This document shows, piece after piece, positions 7,063-15,583 of a stretch of DNA of 64,000 bases. The translations under genes and the position numbers were made by a program. How positions within the stretch are numbered: the stretch's first letter is position 1; each line of letters begins with the position of its first letter. The stretch is from a virus. Below the pieces are notes generated by a model. That model did not search any database. It worked only from the letters and a program-made list of their open reading frames with translations, and had not been told where the DNA came from. Location of the stretch: the IMG/VR virus record IMGVR_UViG_3300036760_000327, positions 42,487 to 106,486 of that record. One strand, written 5' to 3'.

Positions 7063-8435
7063 ATGCCCCTCTGAATAGGTATCTCGTCTTTTTCTCTACA
7101 CTTCCAAAATTGATTTATAAAATAATCCCATTTAAATTCCCACCCATGTTCGGGTAAAAATTTAACCATAAAAAAATTAATCATATCGCTAATTTCTCTA
7201 CTGCACCAGGGAGGAACATATCGCAAAGTATATTCGCTCCATTCTTTTAATGTTTGTGGCATTTTATATCCTTGTTTTTTAAAATCATCGTATAATTTTG
7301 AACCTGGGTAGGGACGAATATAGAAAAGTTTAAATTTCATATAAGGATTAATTCGATGGGCTTCTTGAAGCATTAATATTGTATCTTTAAAGTCTTCTAA
7401 TTCATCTGAATCCGGAAAACCAGTCATAGTAGAAAGATCTGGAACCATTCCAAATTTAGTTATCTTTTCTACAAATTGTAATATATTATCTTTAGTTTGA
7501 TGTTTCTTTAGTCGATCTAAAATAATCTGATTTCCACTTTCCGCTCCAATTAATATTTCCTTAATTCCAGCCTGCGCTAATGTAAGATACATTTCATCTG
7601 AATATGTTAAAGCAGCTCTTACATGCACCAAAATAGAAATTGGAACAAAATTATATCCGGTTTTTATCCATTTTTCACAAAATTCCATGACTCTAGATTT
7701 TTTAAAAAACCATTCGTCATCATCAATATTTAAATGGGATATAGACTTCTTGTGAGTAAATATATATTTAAGATCATTAATAATCTCATCAATATCCCTA
7801 AATACATATTTATGTTTGGATATAACTTGCAAGCAACAAAACCGGCAGGTTTCATAACATCCAAAACTGGTTAAGTACCCGAAATAAGGACCATATTTAT
7901 CTAAATCAATCATCTCCCATGGAATTTTTCCAAATTTTAATGGTAAACTGTCAAGACCTGTATCAATTATACCTTCTGGTTCTTTCCACAATACACCAGG
8001 ACAAGACTTTTTATTATTAGCTATATCATCTACTAGGTTAACAATTAGATGCTCAAACTGGCCTTTGGCCACAATATCTGCATAAGATTCTTGAATAATA
8101 TTTTCTGGAATTAAGGAAGCAGCCCATCCCCCCCAGACAATCGGAATAGATTTATCAAATGATCTTATATACTTAGCAAAATTAATAGCTCCTCTTAATT
8201 GTTGTCCAATTAAACTACTAATCCCCACAAATAAAGGTTTACTTTTAAGATAAGTACTTAATATTTCAGGATTATCAACTCGGGCATCGAATAGTTTAAC
8301 CTCATATCCAGCTTCCACCAATGGTCCAGATAGATTTAAAATTGAATAAGGAACTCTATGTAAACCATCGGTTTTAATATACGATATTTCTGGATAATAC
8401 AAAAGGATAGTTCCTTTACTTATGTTCCATCCCAT
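7059..8435 (-). CDS. B12-binding radical SAM protein (BchE-like class)
   Basis: The N-terminal 160 residues resemble a cobalamin-binding Rossmann domain (GPLVEAGYEVKLFDAR, VGISSLIGQQ, PIVWGGWAASLIPE). The radical SAM core follows with SFGCYETCRFCCL, giving the canonical CxxxCxxC cluster site, and later LIGAESGNQIILDRL and LSTMTGFPDSDELEDF. Such enzymes perform radical methylations or rearrangements at unactivated carbons. The gene lies between methyltransferases and glycosyltransferases, so the substrate may be a sugar or lipid. A DxHxxG base-off B12 motif is not visible, so cobalamin use is inferred from the family. Confidence 0.85.
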   Translation of the reverse strand: MGWNISKGTILLYYPEISYIKTDGLHRVPYSILNLSGPLVEAGYEVKLFDARVDNPEILSTYLKSKPLFVGISSLIGQQLRGAINFAKYIRSFDKSIPIVWGGWAASLIPENIIQESYADIVAKGQFEHLIVNLVDDIANNKKSCPGVLWKEPEGIIDTGLDSLPLKFGKIPWEMIDLDKYGPYFGYLTSFGCYETCRFCCLQVISKHKYVFRDIDEIINDLKYIFTHKKSISHLNIDDDEWFFKKSRVMEFCEKWIKTGYNFVPISILVHVRAALTYSDEMYLTLAQAGIKEILIGAESGNQIILDRLKKHQTKDNILQFVEKITKFGMVPDLSTMTGFPDSDELEDFKDTILMLQEAHRINPYMKFKLFYIRPYPGSKLYDDFKKQGYKMPQTLKEWSEYTLRYVPPWCSREISDMINFFMVKFLPEHGWEFKWDYFINQFWKCREKDEIPIQRGM

Positions 8436-8437
8436 AA

Positions 8438-9307
8438 TTAATCCTCAAATGTTCCTGTTATATTTACTAGTTTACCTTGTTCACAGAAATTCCAATTTTC
8501 ATTGCTGCCATTAATATAAGACTTGCTTGCTGTATTCCATCCGCCAAATCTGGATTCAAGCATTATATTATTATCTTGAGTATAATAACTGTAATAAGCA
8601 GGTGATTTTATTACATTTTTATTATACAATGCCTTAGCTATCCATTTTCTAGGATGAATATTTTCTTCTAATTGATATTCATTTTGCTTGATAACACAAT
8701 CCGGTAAATATATGTTTTTCAATGCTAACATGCTAATTCTAAGCGGCATATCAAGATCATCACATTGGAGATCTTCATTAAAAAATTGTAATTGATCTAA
8801 CATCTCGCCCTTAAAGGCCCATACACACCCGACAACCCCCGCTCTATCCGGCGATATGTATATCCAGAAATGTGGTGCCCGTTCTTCAATTTTTATTTCC
8901 TTGTAGAAAAATTCTTTACGACCAGGAGAATCTACAAAAAATGTAGGTCGAATAGCTAAAGCTGATCCAATGTCAGGATAGGACAAAGCTTTTAATATTA
9001 AATTTAACCAATTATCTGATTCAATAACTGAATCATCGTCCCATTTTATATAAATTTGTGAGGGTTGGCGTAATGACATTAAGAAATTATGTCCAAAGAC
9101 TATACCCGTATTAAAAGAATTTTGTCCAATATAATCAAATTCTTTTCTATATTTATGGATAACTTCTTTAACTTCTGGAGTTGCATTTTGATCTAAAACA
9201 GCCCATTGAAATTTAGATCTGTCTGTATGTAATAATAAGGCTTTAATACATTTTTCAGTAGCTTGAGGACGACCAAGAACGCACATTCCAATCAAAGGCT
9301 TTTTCAT
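8438..9307 (-). CDS. Glycosyltransferase family 2-like (GT-A)
   Basis: The N-terminus (PLIGMCVLGRPQATEKCI) and IYIKWDDDSVIESDNWL show a GT-A nucleotide-sugar domain; WDDD is the metal-binding DxD. GCVWAFKGEMLDQL and NEDLQCDDLDMPLRI fit the acceptor half of GT2 proteins. It is separated by two bases from the radical SAM gene and shares an ATGA with the upstream methyltransferase. Donor and acceptor are unknown. Confidence 0.85.
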   Translation of the reverse strand: MKKPLIGMCVLGRPQATEKCIKALLLHTDRSKFQWAVLDQNATPEVKEVIHKYRKEFDYIGQNSFNTGIVFGHNFLMSLRQPSQIYIKWDDDSVIESDNWLNLILKALSYPDIGSALAIRPTFFVDSPGRKEFFYKEIKIEERAPHFWIYISPDRAGVVGCVWAFKGEMLDQLQFFNEDLQCDDLDMPLRISMLALKNIYLPDCVIKQNEYQLEENIHPRKWIAKALYNKNVIKSPAYYSYYTQDNNIMLESRFGGWNTASKSYINGSNENWNFCEQGKLVNITGTFED

Positions 9308-9849
9308 TTTATACCCCGCACATAAATTTTTAATTGAATAAAGTCTTCTGGCGTAATTCCTTTAGCTTTTAATTCTACATCTTCTCGTAACATATCTAGT
9401 TGCTCCAAAGCTACATCTTTAACATTCGAAAATCCAACACTTTTTAATTCTTCTATTATCATACTTGGCCATAATAAAGACCGATGGTAATCATACGGAG
9501 TTTGTCCTTGACCGAGTATATTATATATAACATAGGAATAATATTTACCTTGGTGAAGTAAATGAACAGAACCTTCAAAATTGGGACAGGTAATAAATAA
9601 TGTTCCGTTAGGAACTAAAACTCTATAACATTCTTTTAAAAGTCTATAAATATCAGGTAATTCCAGATGTTCTATAAATTCTACTGATACAATATTGTCT
9701 ATGGATTCATCTTTATATGGAATTCCTTTTCTTAAATCCCAGATAATATCTACATTTGGATGTTCAATAATATCAATACCAATATAATCTTTATACTGAT
9801 TATATCTATTCTTTAAAGGATTTATACCGCATCCAAGATCAAGATTCAT
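9304..9849 (-). CDS. Class I SAM-dependent methyltransferase
   Basis: MNLDLGCGINPLKNRY provides motif I at the very N-terminus, followed by YIGIDIIEHPNVD, DIIWDLRKGIPYKDESID and VEFIEHLELPDIYRLLKE, the methyltransferase 11 pattern. The 181-residue length is normal for this compact type. It overlaps both neighbours by four bases, so it is made in step with the two flanking glycosyltransferases. Confidence 0.85.
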   Translation of the reverse strand: MNLDLGCGINPLKNRYNQYKDYIGIDIIEHPNVDIIWDLRKGIPYKDESIDNIVSVEFIEHLELPDIYRLLKECYRVLVPNGTLFITCPNFEGSVHLLHQGKYYSYVIYNILGQGQTPYDYHRSLLWPSMIIEELKSVGFSNVKDVALEQLDMLREDVELKAKGITPEDFIQLKIYVRGIK

Positions 9850-12017
9850 ATTAATACCTCTAAGTATTTTTTAATCATAATTTCGGCTGTATAAGTATCC
9901 TGTATTTTTTTTAATAATCCTTTTCTTATTGACTGTATAAATTCTTTGTCCTCTAATTGTACTTCAAAGATATATCGCAAATCATCTATTGTGTCAAATC
10001 CAAAAACTAAATCTTCTCCAAACATTTCGGGAACTACGTTACATTTTTTATTATAAATTATTGGACATTGACAAGCTGCTGCCTCGAGCGCTGTATTACT
10101 ACATCCTTCATGTTCGCTAAGAAACAACATAGCATCTGTTGATCTATATAAATTTACTAATTGTTTTGGCGCTTTAACCGGCCCATAATACATAATATTA
10201 GGTAATTGTGAAAATAATTCCATTGTTTTAGCCGTATCTAAACTAAAATAATTACCCACTAAATGAAAATCTATATTAGGATATTGTTTAGCAATTCCTT
10301 CAATTAAATCAGCACGTTTGTGTGGAAATATACTCCAAGAATTTATTAAGATTTTTGTTTTATTACCTGGCAAAGAAATATGTGGTCCACTGGTATTAAA
10401 AATTTCTGTATCCACGCCATTATAAATTACTACACTTTTCTTCGTAGTATCTACATAAGGCTCCCATACTTTCTTTGCAAATTCGGATTGCCATACAATT
10501 AAATCTGCTAGTTCATAATTATCCTTCATTACTTTCAGTGCACATTCTTGTATCTCTCCTGGTTTCTGCCCAGAGTTATCTCCGAGGTACGAGACAAAGG
10601 GTAAACCATCCATTCGTTCTATAAATTTTATGCTTGGATCTCGCTTTTTGGCCGCTTGCAGAATTTCAGCATTTAAAAATGCTATCGAAAGTATATATTT
10701 AACTGCTGGTGAATCTTGATCCACAATCTTATATTTATTATTGGTTAATCTAGGTATATATTTTTTTAATGTATTTCCAAAAGTTCCAGGACCACCGTCT
10801 GAGATTGCTGTTAATATTCCGATACTATTATCTATTTCTTTATAATTTCCCATAATGGCATCACGATATAATGGATACCTTATTTTAATATCATAATTTT
10901 CTTCAATATCTTCTCTGGCCTGTAATCCGATTTTCGTGGATTCTATAGGATTTGCTTTACAATACAATATCTTATCCAGAAACTCATCTGCCGAACGAAC
11001 AATAAATCCAGTTTTTCCATCTTGAATTGCTTCAGTATATGATCGACTAGGAGAAGAAATAATCGGTATTTTAGCCGCTCCGGCCATTGTATATTTTACT
11101 GCACTTTTAGAATCGAGCCATGTACTTTGCCACATGGGCGGCACGAGATAATCAATATCTTTATTACTAACAGGATTAATTATAAGATTCACTGATTTGC
11201 ATAAACGGTAATAATCTTCGATAGATAGCCAATCTATATAGGTTTTATATAAATTTCTAAATCCATTAATAAGTGTGCGCATCTGGGCCACGCCATTAGC
11301 ATTTATAATCCATTCAATATCTTTAAATTCTTCCCATCGTGCATTGGCCTTCTCGCACATTTCAAATAATAAAGTTGCTCCAACTCTACCGCTACTGGTC
11401 ATTAAAACTTTATATTTAGAAATTTGACTAATCCAATCTAATTTTGGCAGGTAATCAAAGATCGGTAAATTAATATGTGTAGGTACATGAATAACTGGCA
11501 CAGCAAAATTAGATAATTTTTTAAAGAAATCCTTTAATTCAGAAGTAGCCACAATAACAGCATCACACATATTTGCAATTTGTATTGGAGCGTTCTGATT
11601 AGCATTAACCAGAAAATCATCAATATAATAAACTATTCTTACGCCAAGTTGTTGTAAATGTTTAACAATTCTTGTTACATTATTAAGACCAATTTCCTGA
11701 CCAAATTCAGAATTTGTACCAACTCTTACCAAGACAACCCATTTAGGCACAAATTGAATGATTTCTTGCATGCCTTTTTGTAATGTAAATACAATTTGAT
11801 ATCCTTCTTTTTCAAAGAATGGCACATATTCTTTAACAATTTTGTCGATACAACAGTCACTTTTAGGGCCCACGAAGCAAATGGTCTTATCTGTGATTTT
11901 GATATCTCGTGCAGCCATTACTTGAGGCGGGGCTGTCAGATTAACCTTACATACTGGCAACTTAACATTATTTGCCCAATAAGGTCTAGCTATTTTGCGT
12001 CGTCTATGTTCTCCCAT
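9846..12017 (-). CDS. Two-domain (tandem GT-B) glycosyltransferase
   Basis: The 723-residue protein contains two glycosyltransferase units. In the first, SSPSRSYTEAIQDGKTGFIV near residues 320-340 is the GT4 donor-site segment. The second starts near residue 395 (IGILTAISDGGPGTFGN) and carries GVDTEIFN, LINSWSIFPHKRADL and LFLSEHEGCSNTALEAAAC, the E-x7-E motif of GT4. A double enzyme could add two residues in succession. It sits 11 bases after a damaged glycosyltransferase gene and four bases overlapping the next methyltransferase. Confidence 0.85.
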   Translation of the reverse strand: MGEHRRRKIARPYWANNVKLPVCKVNLTAPPQVMAARDIKITDKTICFVGPKSDCCIDKIVKEYVPFFEKEGYQIVFTLQKGMQEIIQFVPKWVVLVRVGTNSEFGQEIGLNNVTRIVKHLQQLGVRIVYYIDDFLVNANQNAPIQIANMCDAVIVATSELKDFFKKLSNFAVPVIHVPTHINLPIFDYLPKLDWISQISKYKVLMTSSGRVGATLLFEMCEKANARWEEFKDIEWIINANGVAQMRTLINGFRNLYKTYIDWLSIEDYYRLCKSVNLIINPVSNKDIDYLVPPMWQSTWLDSKSAVKYTMAGAAKIPIISSPSRSYTEAIQDGKTGFIVRSADEFLDKILYCKANPIESTKIGLQAREDIEENYDIKIRYPLYRDAIMGNYKEIDNSIGILTAISDGGPGTFGNTLKKYIPRLTNNKYKIVDQDSPAVKYILSIAFLNAEILQAAKKRDPSIKFIERMDGLPFVSYLGDNSGQKPGEIQECALKVMKDNYELADLIVWQSEFAKKVWEPYVDTTKKSVVIYNGVDTEIFNTSGPHISLPGNKTKILINSWSIFPHKRADLIEGIAKQYPNIDFHLVGNYFSLDTAKTMELFSQLPNIMYYGPVKAPKQLVNLYRSTDAMLFLSEHEGCSNTALEAAACQCPIIYNKKCNVVPEMFGEDLVFGFDTIDDLRYIFEVQLEDKEFIQSIRKGLLKKIQDTYTAEIMIKKYLEVLI

Positions 12018-12028
12018 CTTATCTCCAG

Positions 12029-13174
12029 TTAAATATCGTTGATCCCATTAACAACTACCAGATTTTGTATTCTTTCGGCTTCTTCAAAATTCCACACTTT
12101 ATCTTCGTATCCAGGCACTTTAAGATTAGTGCCCTTCAATTTATTATACATTTCATAAAAAATAGCCGCGTGTTCTGCTATATAAGTATTGATATTATGG
12201 TGTTCTAATACATAATAATATGCTCGTTTTGCCATTGCCTCTCTTTTCTCTTTATTTTCAATAAGATATGAAATAGCACTAATCCAATCTTCTGATGCAT
12301 TACTCTTTGGAATAACTGCGCATTTCTTCTCGTCCCAACCAAGATAAGGCAATACGGGAGATAATATCATTGGTATCCCCAAAATTGCATATTCTAGAGC
12401 TTTTCTATTTGTTTTACCCCAATTAAAGGCATTATCTTGTAATGGCGCTATTCCGATATCCATATCCAATGATGCTAGTGCAGGATAGAAAGCATCTACC
12501 GGAACAAAATTATAGTACTCGTACTTATTTTTAGGCAAAGTAGCAATTGATGGCGGCAGCCATCCCATCATAATCCATTTGACTTGCGGATAATGTTTAG
12601 TAATTTTAGGAACTACATCCTTAATTATATCGGCATCTGGCTTATGATGTGGGGTTAAATGCCATCCAATTCTCAAAGTATTCTCGTCGTTTTTATCCCT
12701 TCCTGGACTTACAAATTCATTTAAATGAGATTCAACTAAATTTCGCTCTACAAACACGTTTTGATTAAATTTTAAAGCAAGTTTTTTTAAATAAGGCGTA
12801 GAAGTCGTAAGAAAATCAACCTCTTTAAGAACTTGTTCATATCGCGCAAGAACTTGTGGTGTATAAACAGATTTGGCTGGATTATCTGTGGGTAAATGCC
12901 ATACATCGTCATCTACATTACTGCCAAGTATAATTTCTTTTTGTTTGATTTTTCGTATATACATAATAATTTCAGGAACATACTGACGCTGCATCATAAA
13001 AATATCTGCATTCTCGGCTAGCGCTTGATCTAAAGTATAAATTAATTTTCCCTGAAGCAAATTAAACTTATGAAAGTATTGCAATGGTAAGAATTGAACG
13101 TGGTAGTTCTAATTAGGGCCAGAATTATCAGCTCCCACAAATAGAACTTTTAATAATTTTTTCTGGTCCATCAT
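12029..13174 (-). pseudogene. Glycosyltransferase (GT4-like) with in-frame TAG near the N-terminus
   Basis: From an ATG at 13174 preceded by AAGGAG the frame reads MMDQKKLLKVLFVGADNSG and two more residues, then TAG at 13109-13111, then continues in frame without gap as NYHVQFLPLQYFHKFNL and a GT4-like protein (GWHLTPHHKPDAD, FNWGKTNRKALEYAILGIP). The part before the stop is the first strand of a GT-B domain, so the stop interrupts one gene. A TTG at 13084 could restart, but no ribosome binding site precedes it. TAG terminates intact genes elsewhere (for example 44886), so general recoding is unlikely; nonsense mutation, readthrough or sequencing error remain. Confidence 0.7.
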
Positions 13175-13275
13175 TGGCATCACTCTCCTTTTGATAAGGA
13201 CAAATTCCTTTATTATATTAATTAGTTATAATTTATTGGATTAACCAGGTAATATTACGAGGGCCTCTATATATA

Positions 13276-13305
13276 TTAATAGTAAAATGAGCTTATTTGT
13301 GACAA
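13276..13305 (-). promoter_or_regulatory. Leftward sigma70-like promoter P-L2
   Basis: On the minus strand TTGTCA (13300-13305) and TATTAA (13276-13281) are separated by 18 bases. Flanks match the promoter at 63594-63623 almost perfectly: 23 bases around the -10 and 19 bases around the -35 are identical. It lies in the 230-base gene-free stretch at 13.19-13.42 kb, ahead of the glycosyltransferase/lysis cluster, which it should drive. Confidence 0.7.
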
Positions 13306-13313
13306 AATATTTT

Positions 13314-13354
13314 ATGCCCGCCAACCAAAAATTGCTTAATTGATCAACGGGCAT
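13314..13354. other. Inverted repeat (7-bp stem, 27-nt loop)
   Basis: ATGCCCG (13314-13320) pairs with CGGGCAT (13348-13354). It lies just upstream of promoter P-L2 and downstream of the structural operon. On the minus strand the stem is followed by AAAATATTTTG rather than a clean U-run, so it is at best a weak terminator; an operator is also possible. The rest of the 13.19-13.42 kb gap holds nothing else that I recognise. Confidence 0.35.
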
Positions 13355-13416
13355 ATTTTATATTGTTCTGATTTAAGGTAGGACTTTAAGGTAGGTGTTT
13401 AAAATTGTTAAGAAGT

Positions 13417-13794
13417 TTACTTCCTCCCGTAACCAACGAATCTTACAGTAAATGCTGAAAGATTTGTTCCATTAGGAATTTCTACTGCCATTTGAGATGC
13501 CGGACCTCCAGATGTGTCTCCCAAAGCCATAACTTTAGCGTTGTTATAATCATATTGAGCAATAAAAGATTGCCCAAGATTAGTTGCACCAGCACTTGGT
13601 TCAACACTAAATGAAATGAATAGAATCTCTTCGAGATCAATATCCGAAGCTGCTAAAGACTCGCCGCCAGACGCGTAAGAAGAATCCATGGTAAATTCAC
13701 CAATGACCATAGATAAATCTGAAAAAGTCTTTGATCTAACCGGTCTTACACTACCACCAGGACTATATCCTGTTTTAGAAAAAGTAAGTGCCAT
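13417..13794 (-). CDS. Small virion protein (structural-type), unknown role
   Basis: GAAAGGAGGCGA precedes the ATG. The 125-residue product is rich in Ser, Gly and small residues, has alternating hydrophobics (ILFISFSVEPSAGATNLG) and ends in AFTVRFVGYGRK, as expected for a beta-sandwich virion component. Being the last gene of the structural operon, with a very strong ribosome binding site, it may be an abundant protein such as a decoration protein. That role is inferred. Confidence 0.6.
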   Translation of the reverse strand: MALTFSKTGYSPGGSVRPVRSKTFSDLSMVIGEFTMDSSYASGGESLAASDIDLEEILFISFSVEPSAGATNLGQSFIAQYDYNNAKVMALGDTSGGPASQMAVEIPNGTNLSAFTVRFVGYGRK

Positions 13795-13872
13795 TAAAAT
13801 CGCCTCCTTTCTATTGTAATATTTTATCCAGAATACCTCTGGAAAGGAGATCTAATGATCCCCTTAGTTCAA

Positions 13873-14064
13873 TTACTTATAAATCGCTCCAGAGCCCATT
13901 TCTTTGCCTTTATGTTCTCCTCGCTCACTCCGTTCCCGCATATCTTTAAGTTTATTCTTCGCATTCTTGAGATCAGGAGCTGCAGGTACCCAATCGGGAA
14001 TCCAGTCTATTATATTTTCTAAAGTGCTTTTCTTTTTTGAAATTTCGTTATATGTTTCTTCCAT
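13873..14064 (-). CDS. Small charged protein, unknown (63 aa)
   Basis: The product has a Trp/Pro segment (IIDWIPDWVPAAP) and a basic C-terminal half (NAKNKLKDMRERSERGEHKG). The hydrophobic segment is too short and Pro-rich for a membrane span. It follows the 100-residue gene by four bases and is in the structural operon. A 78-base gap separates it from the downstream virion-protein gene, containing only that gene's ribosome binding site. Confidence 0.5.
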   Translation of the reverse strand: MEETYNEISKKKSTLENIIDWIPDWVPAAPDLKNAKNKLKDMRERSERGEHKGKEMGSGAIYK

Positions 14065-14068
14065 ATTA

Positions 14069-14371
14069 TTACTCCTTGGTTAAAATACGGTCAATAATTT
14101 TATACATAAAATCAAAAAGTATGGATTGTGTAGAAGTCATATAATCCAAGAAATCACTTAGACATATTGAATTATTATTTGTTTTCTTGGCAATCATATT
14201 AGAAAGAATGGTTTCTTTGGAGTTCTGCAAGCCAAGATTAAATTTTTTCAATGGACTTGTCCAATTAGGATCACGTATACTACCCCAATCATTAGTCCTA
14301 TCTATTTCAACTTCATCCTGATCAACAGGCAATATTCCAAAAACCTCTTCTATGGTTAGTTTATCTTTCAT
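14069..14371 (-). CDS. Hypothetical protein (100 aa)
   Basis: An acidic N-terminus (KDKLTIEEVFGILPVDQDEVEID) and a Ser/Ile-rich helical C-terminus (LSDFLDYMTSTQSILFDFMY). No family recognised. The ATG has an AGGAAAT site upstream. Translation with the 63-residue gene after it is probably coupled. Confidence 0.5.
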   Translation of the reverse strand: MKDKLTIEEVFGILPVDQDEVEIDRTNDWGSIRDPNWTSPLKKFNLGLQNSKETILSNMIAKKTNNNSICLSDFLDYMTSTQSILFDFMYKIIDRILTKE

Positions 14372-14411
14372 ATTTCCTCTTAATTAAAAAATTTCTAAAT
14401 CAGGAATATTA

Positions 14412-15284
14412 TTATGAATATTGTTTGCCAATTATATAAATTACTTTTCCCTCTATGGCATCAAATCCAATTATTGTAACACTCTGACCTGGAATGGTTA
14501 TACTGGCTGGTAATCCTGTAATAATATAAGATCCAGGATTAGCAGAAAGAATATAGTTTACAATTACACCGATATCAATTCCAGTAACTATATAGATTCC
14601 TGGTTCAACATTCAATAATCTATCTGTAATAAGACCAGCATTTACTCCCGTAACAGCATAAATACCATTTTCAGCATTAAGAATTCGGGTTGCATGTAAC
14701 CCTGCTTCTGTTCCAATTACCAAATAACTACCCGAATCGGCTGTAAGTACATATGCTCCAACACCTGAATAAACTAAATCAGCAACAGATCCAGTTAAAT
14801 TATAACTTCCCACTTCAGCGTTGAGCAATCTATCAGCAAGAATTTGAGCAGTTGCTCCCGTCACAAGGTAACTTCCTATATCTGCCGAGATAAGTCTCTG
14901 GGCAAGCAAGACCGCATCTGCACCCGTAATTGTGTAAACACCACCATCTGCTGAAATGAAATATCCACGAGCAAGCACGGCATCTGCACCCGTAATTGCA
15001 TAAACACCACTATTTACCGAGATAAGTCTCTGGGCAAGCAAGCCGGCATCTACTCCAGTTAATACATAACTGTCTGACAATGCCGCTATAATTCGATCAG
15101 CTAATACACCTGAAGCTATCCCAGATACGGCATAGGAACCTGGATCGACAGATAAAAAATAACTTCCCGCCGCTGCCGGCCAAATAATCAAGCCATTTTC
15201 GGTTAATAATCCACTCCAAACGAATCTACCAAATTCGTCTATTAAGTATCCCGTTAAAACAATTCTTCCATCTTCTACGATCAT
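14412..15284 (-). CDS. Repeat-containing virion/fibre-type protein
   Basis: After an N-terminal module (MIVEDGRIVLTGYLIDEFGRF) the protein is built of about nine tandem repeats of roughly 22-25 residues, each resembling ADxGSYxxTGxxAxLLAxRxL (for example GVYAITGADAVLARGYFISA). Two 24-base copies at 14887-14910 and 15019-15042 are identical, showing recent internal duplication. Similar GSYxxTG repeats are common in phage appendage proteins and suggest a beta-rich rod. The C-terminus ends with a small domain (VTIIGFDAIEGKVIYIIGK). It shares an ATGA with the upstream gene. Confidence 0.7.
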   Translation of the reverse strand: MIVEDGRIVLTGYLIDEFGRFVWSGLLTENGLIIWPAAAGSYFLSVDPGSYAVSGIASGVLADRIIAALSDSYVLTGVDAGLLAQRLISVNSGVYAITGADAVLARGYFISADGGVYTITGADAVLLAQRLISADIGSYLVTGATAQILADRLLNAEVGSYNLTGSVADLVYSGVGAYVLTADSGSYLVIGTEAGLHATRILNAENGIYAVTGVNAGLITDRLLNVEPGIYIVTGIDIGVIVNYILSANPGSYIITGLPASITIPGQSVTIIGFDAIEGKVIYIIGKQYS

Positions 15285-15574
15285 GCTGACGTCACTATTC
15301 CATCGTAGCCGATCAGTTTCGCAAGCGAAGCATGAGTATTTTTTACCCTGAGATAACGGGTGTTATTAAGATGGAAAGCATAATAAGCCATAGCTCCTGC
15401 ACCCTGCTCAGTTGTAAAAACAAGGCTATTTGTTCCATCATAAAGTTCAACCGTGATATCATATTCGTGGTAAATGTTATGAATAACCCATTCCACTCCC
15501 GCCCCAGGCTGTATTGTTAAATAACCTGCTGAGGCTACTGAAGTAAGTGCAGAAATAACATCTCCTCTTGCCAT
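15281..15574 (-). CDS. Small beta-rich phage structural protein
   Basis: Ninety-seven residues beginning MARGDVISALTSVASAGYLTI and containing GAGVEWVIHNIYHEYDITVELYDG (in parts) and a C-terminal RYLRVKNTHASLAKLIGYDG. The WVIHNIY...VELYDGT pattern recurs in small phage tail or capsid accessory proteins. Preceded by GGAGGTTAAT. Probable virion protein; exact place not identified. Confidence 0.6.
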   Translation of the reverse strand: MARGDVISALTSVASAGYLTIQPGAGVEWVIHNIYHEYDITVELYDGTNSLVFTTEQGAGAMAYYAFHLNNTRYLRVKNTHASLAKLIGYDGIVTSA

Positions 15575-15583
15575 ATTAACCTC

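Noticed and set aside
12029-13174. Genome-wide TAG or TGA recoding
   Set aside because: TAG and TGA end several intact genes (44886, 32654, 1275, 9846) and most structural genes have no internal ones.
13314-13354. Strong intrinsic terminator
   Set aside because: Loop of 27 bases and no clear U-run; kept only as an inverted repeat.
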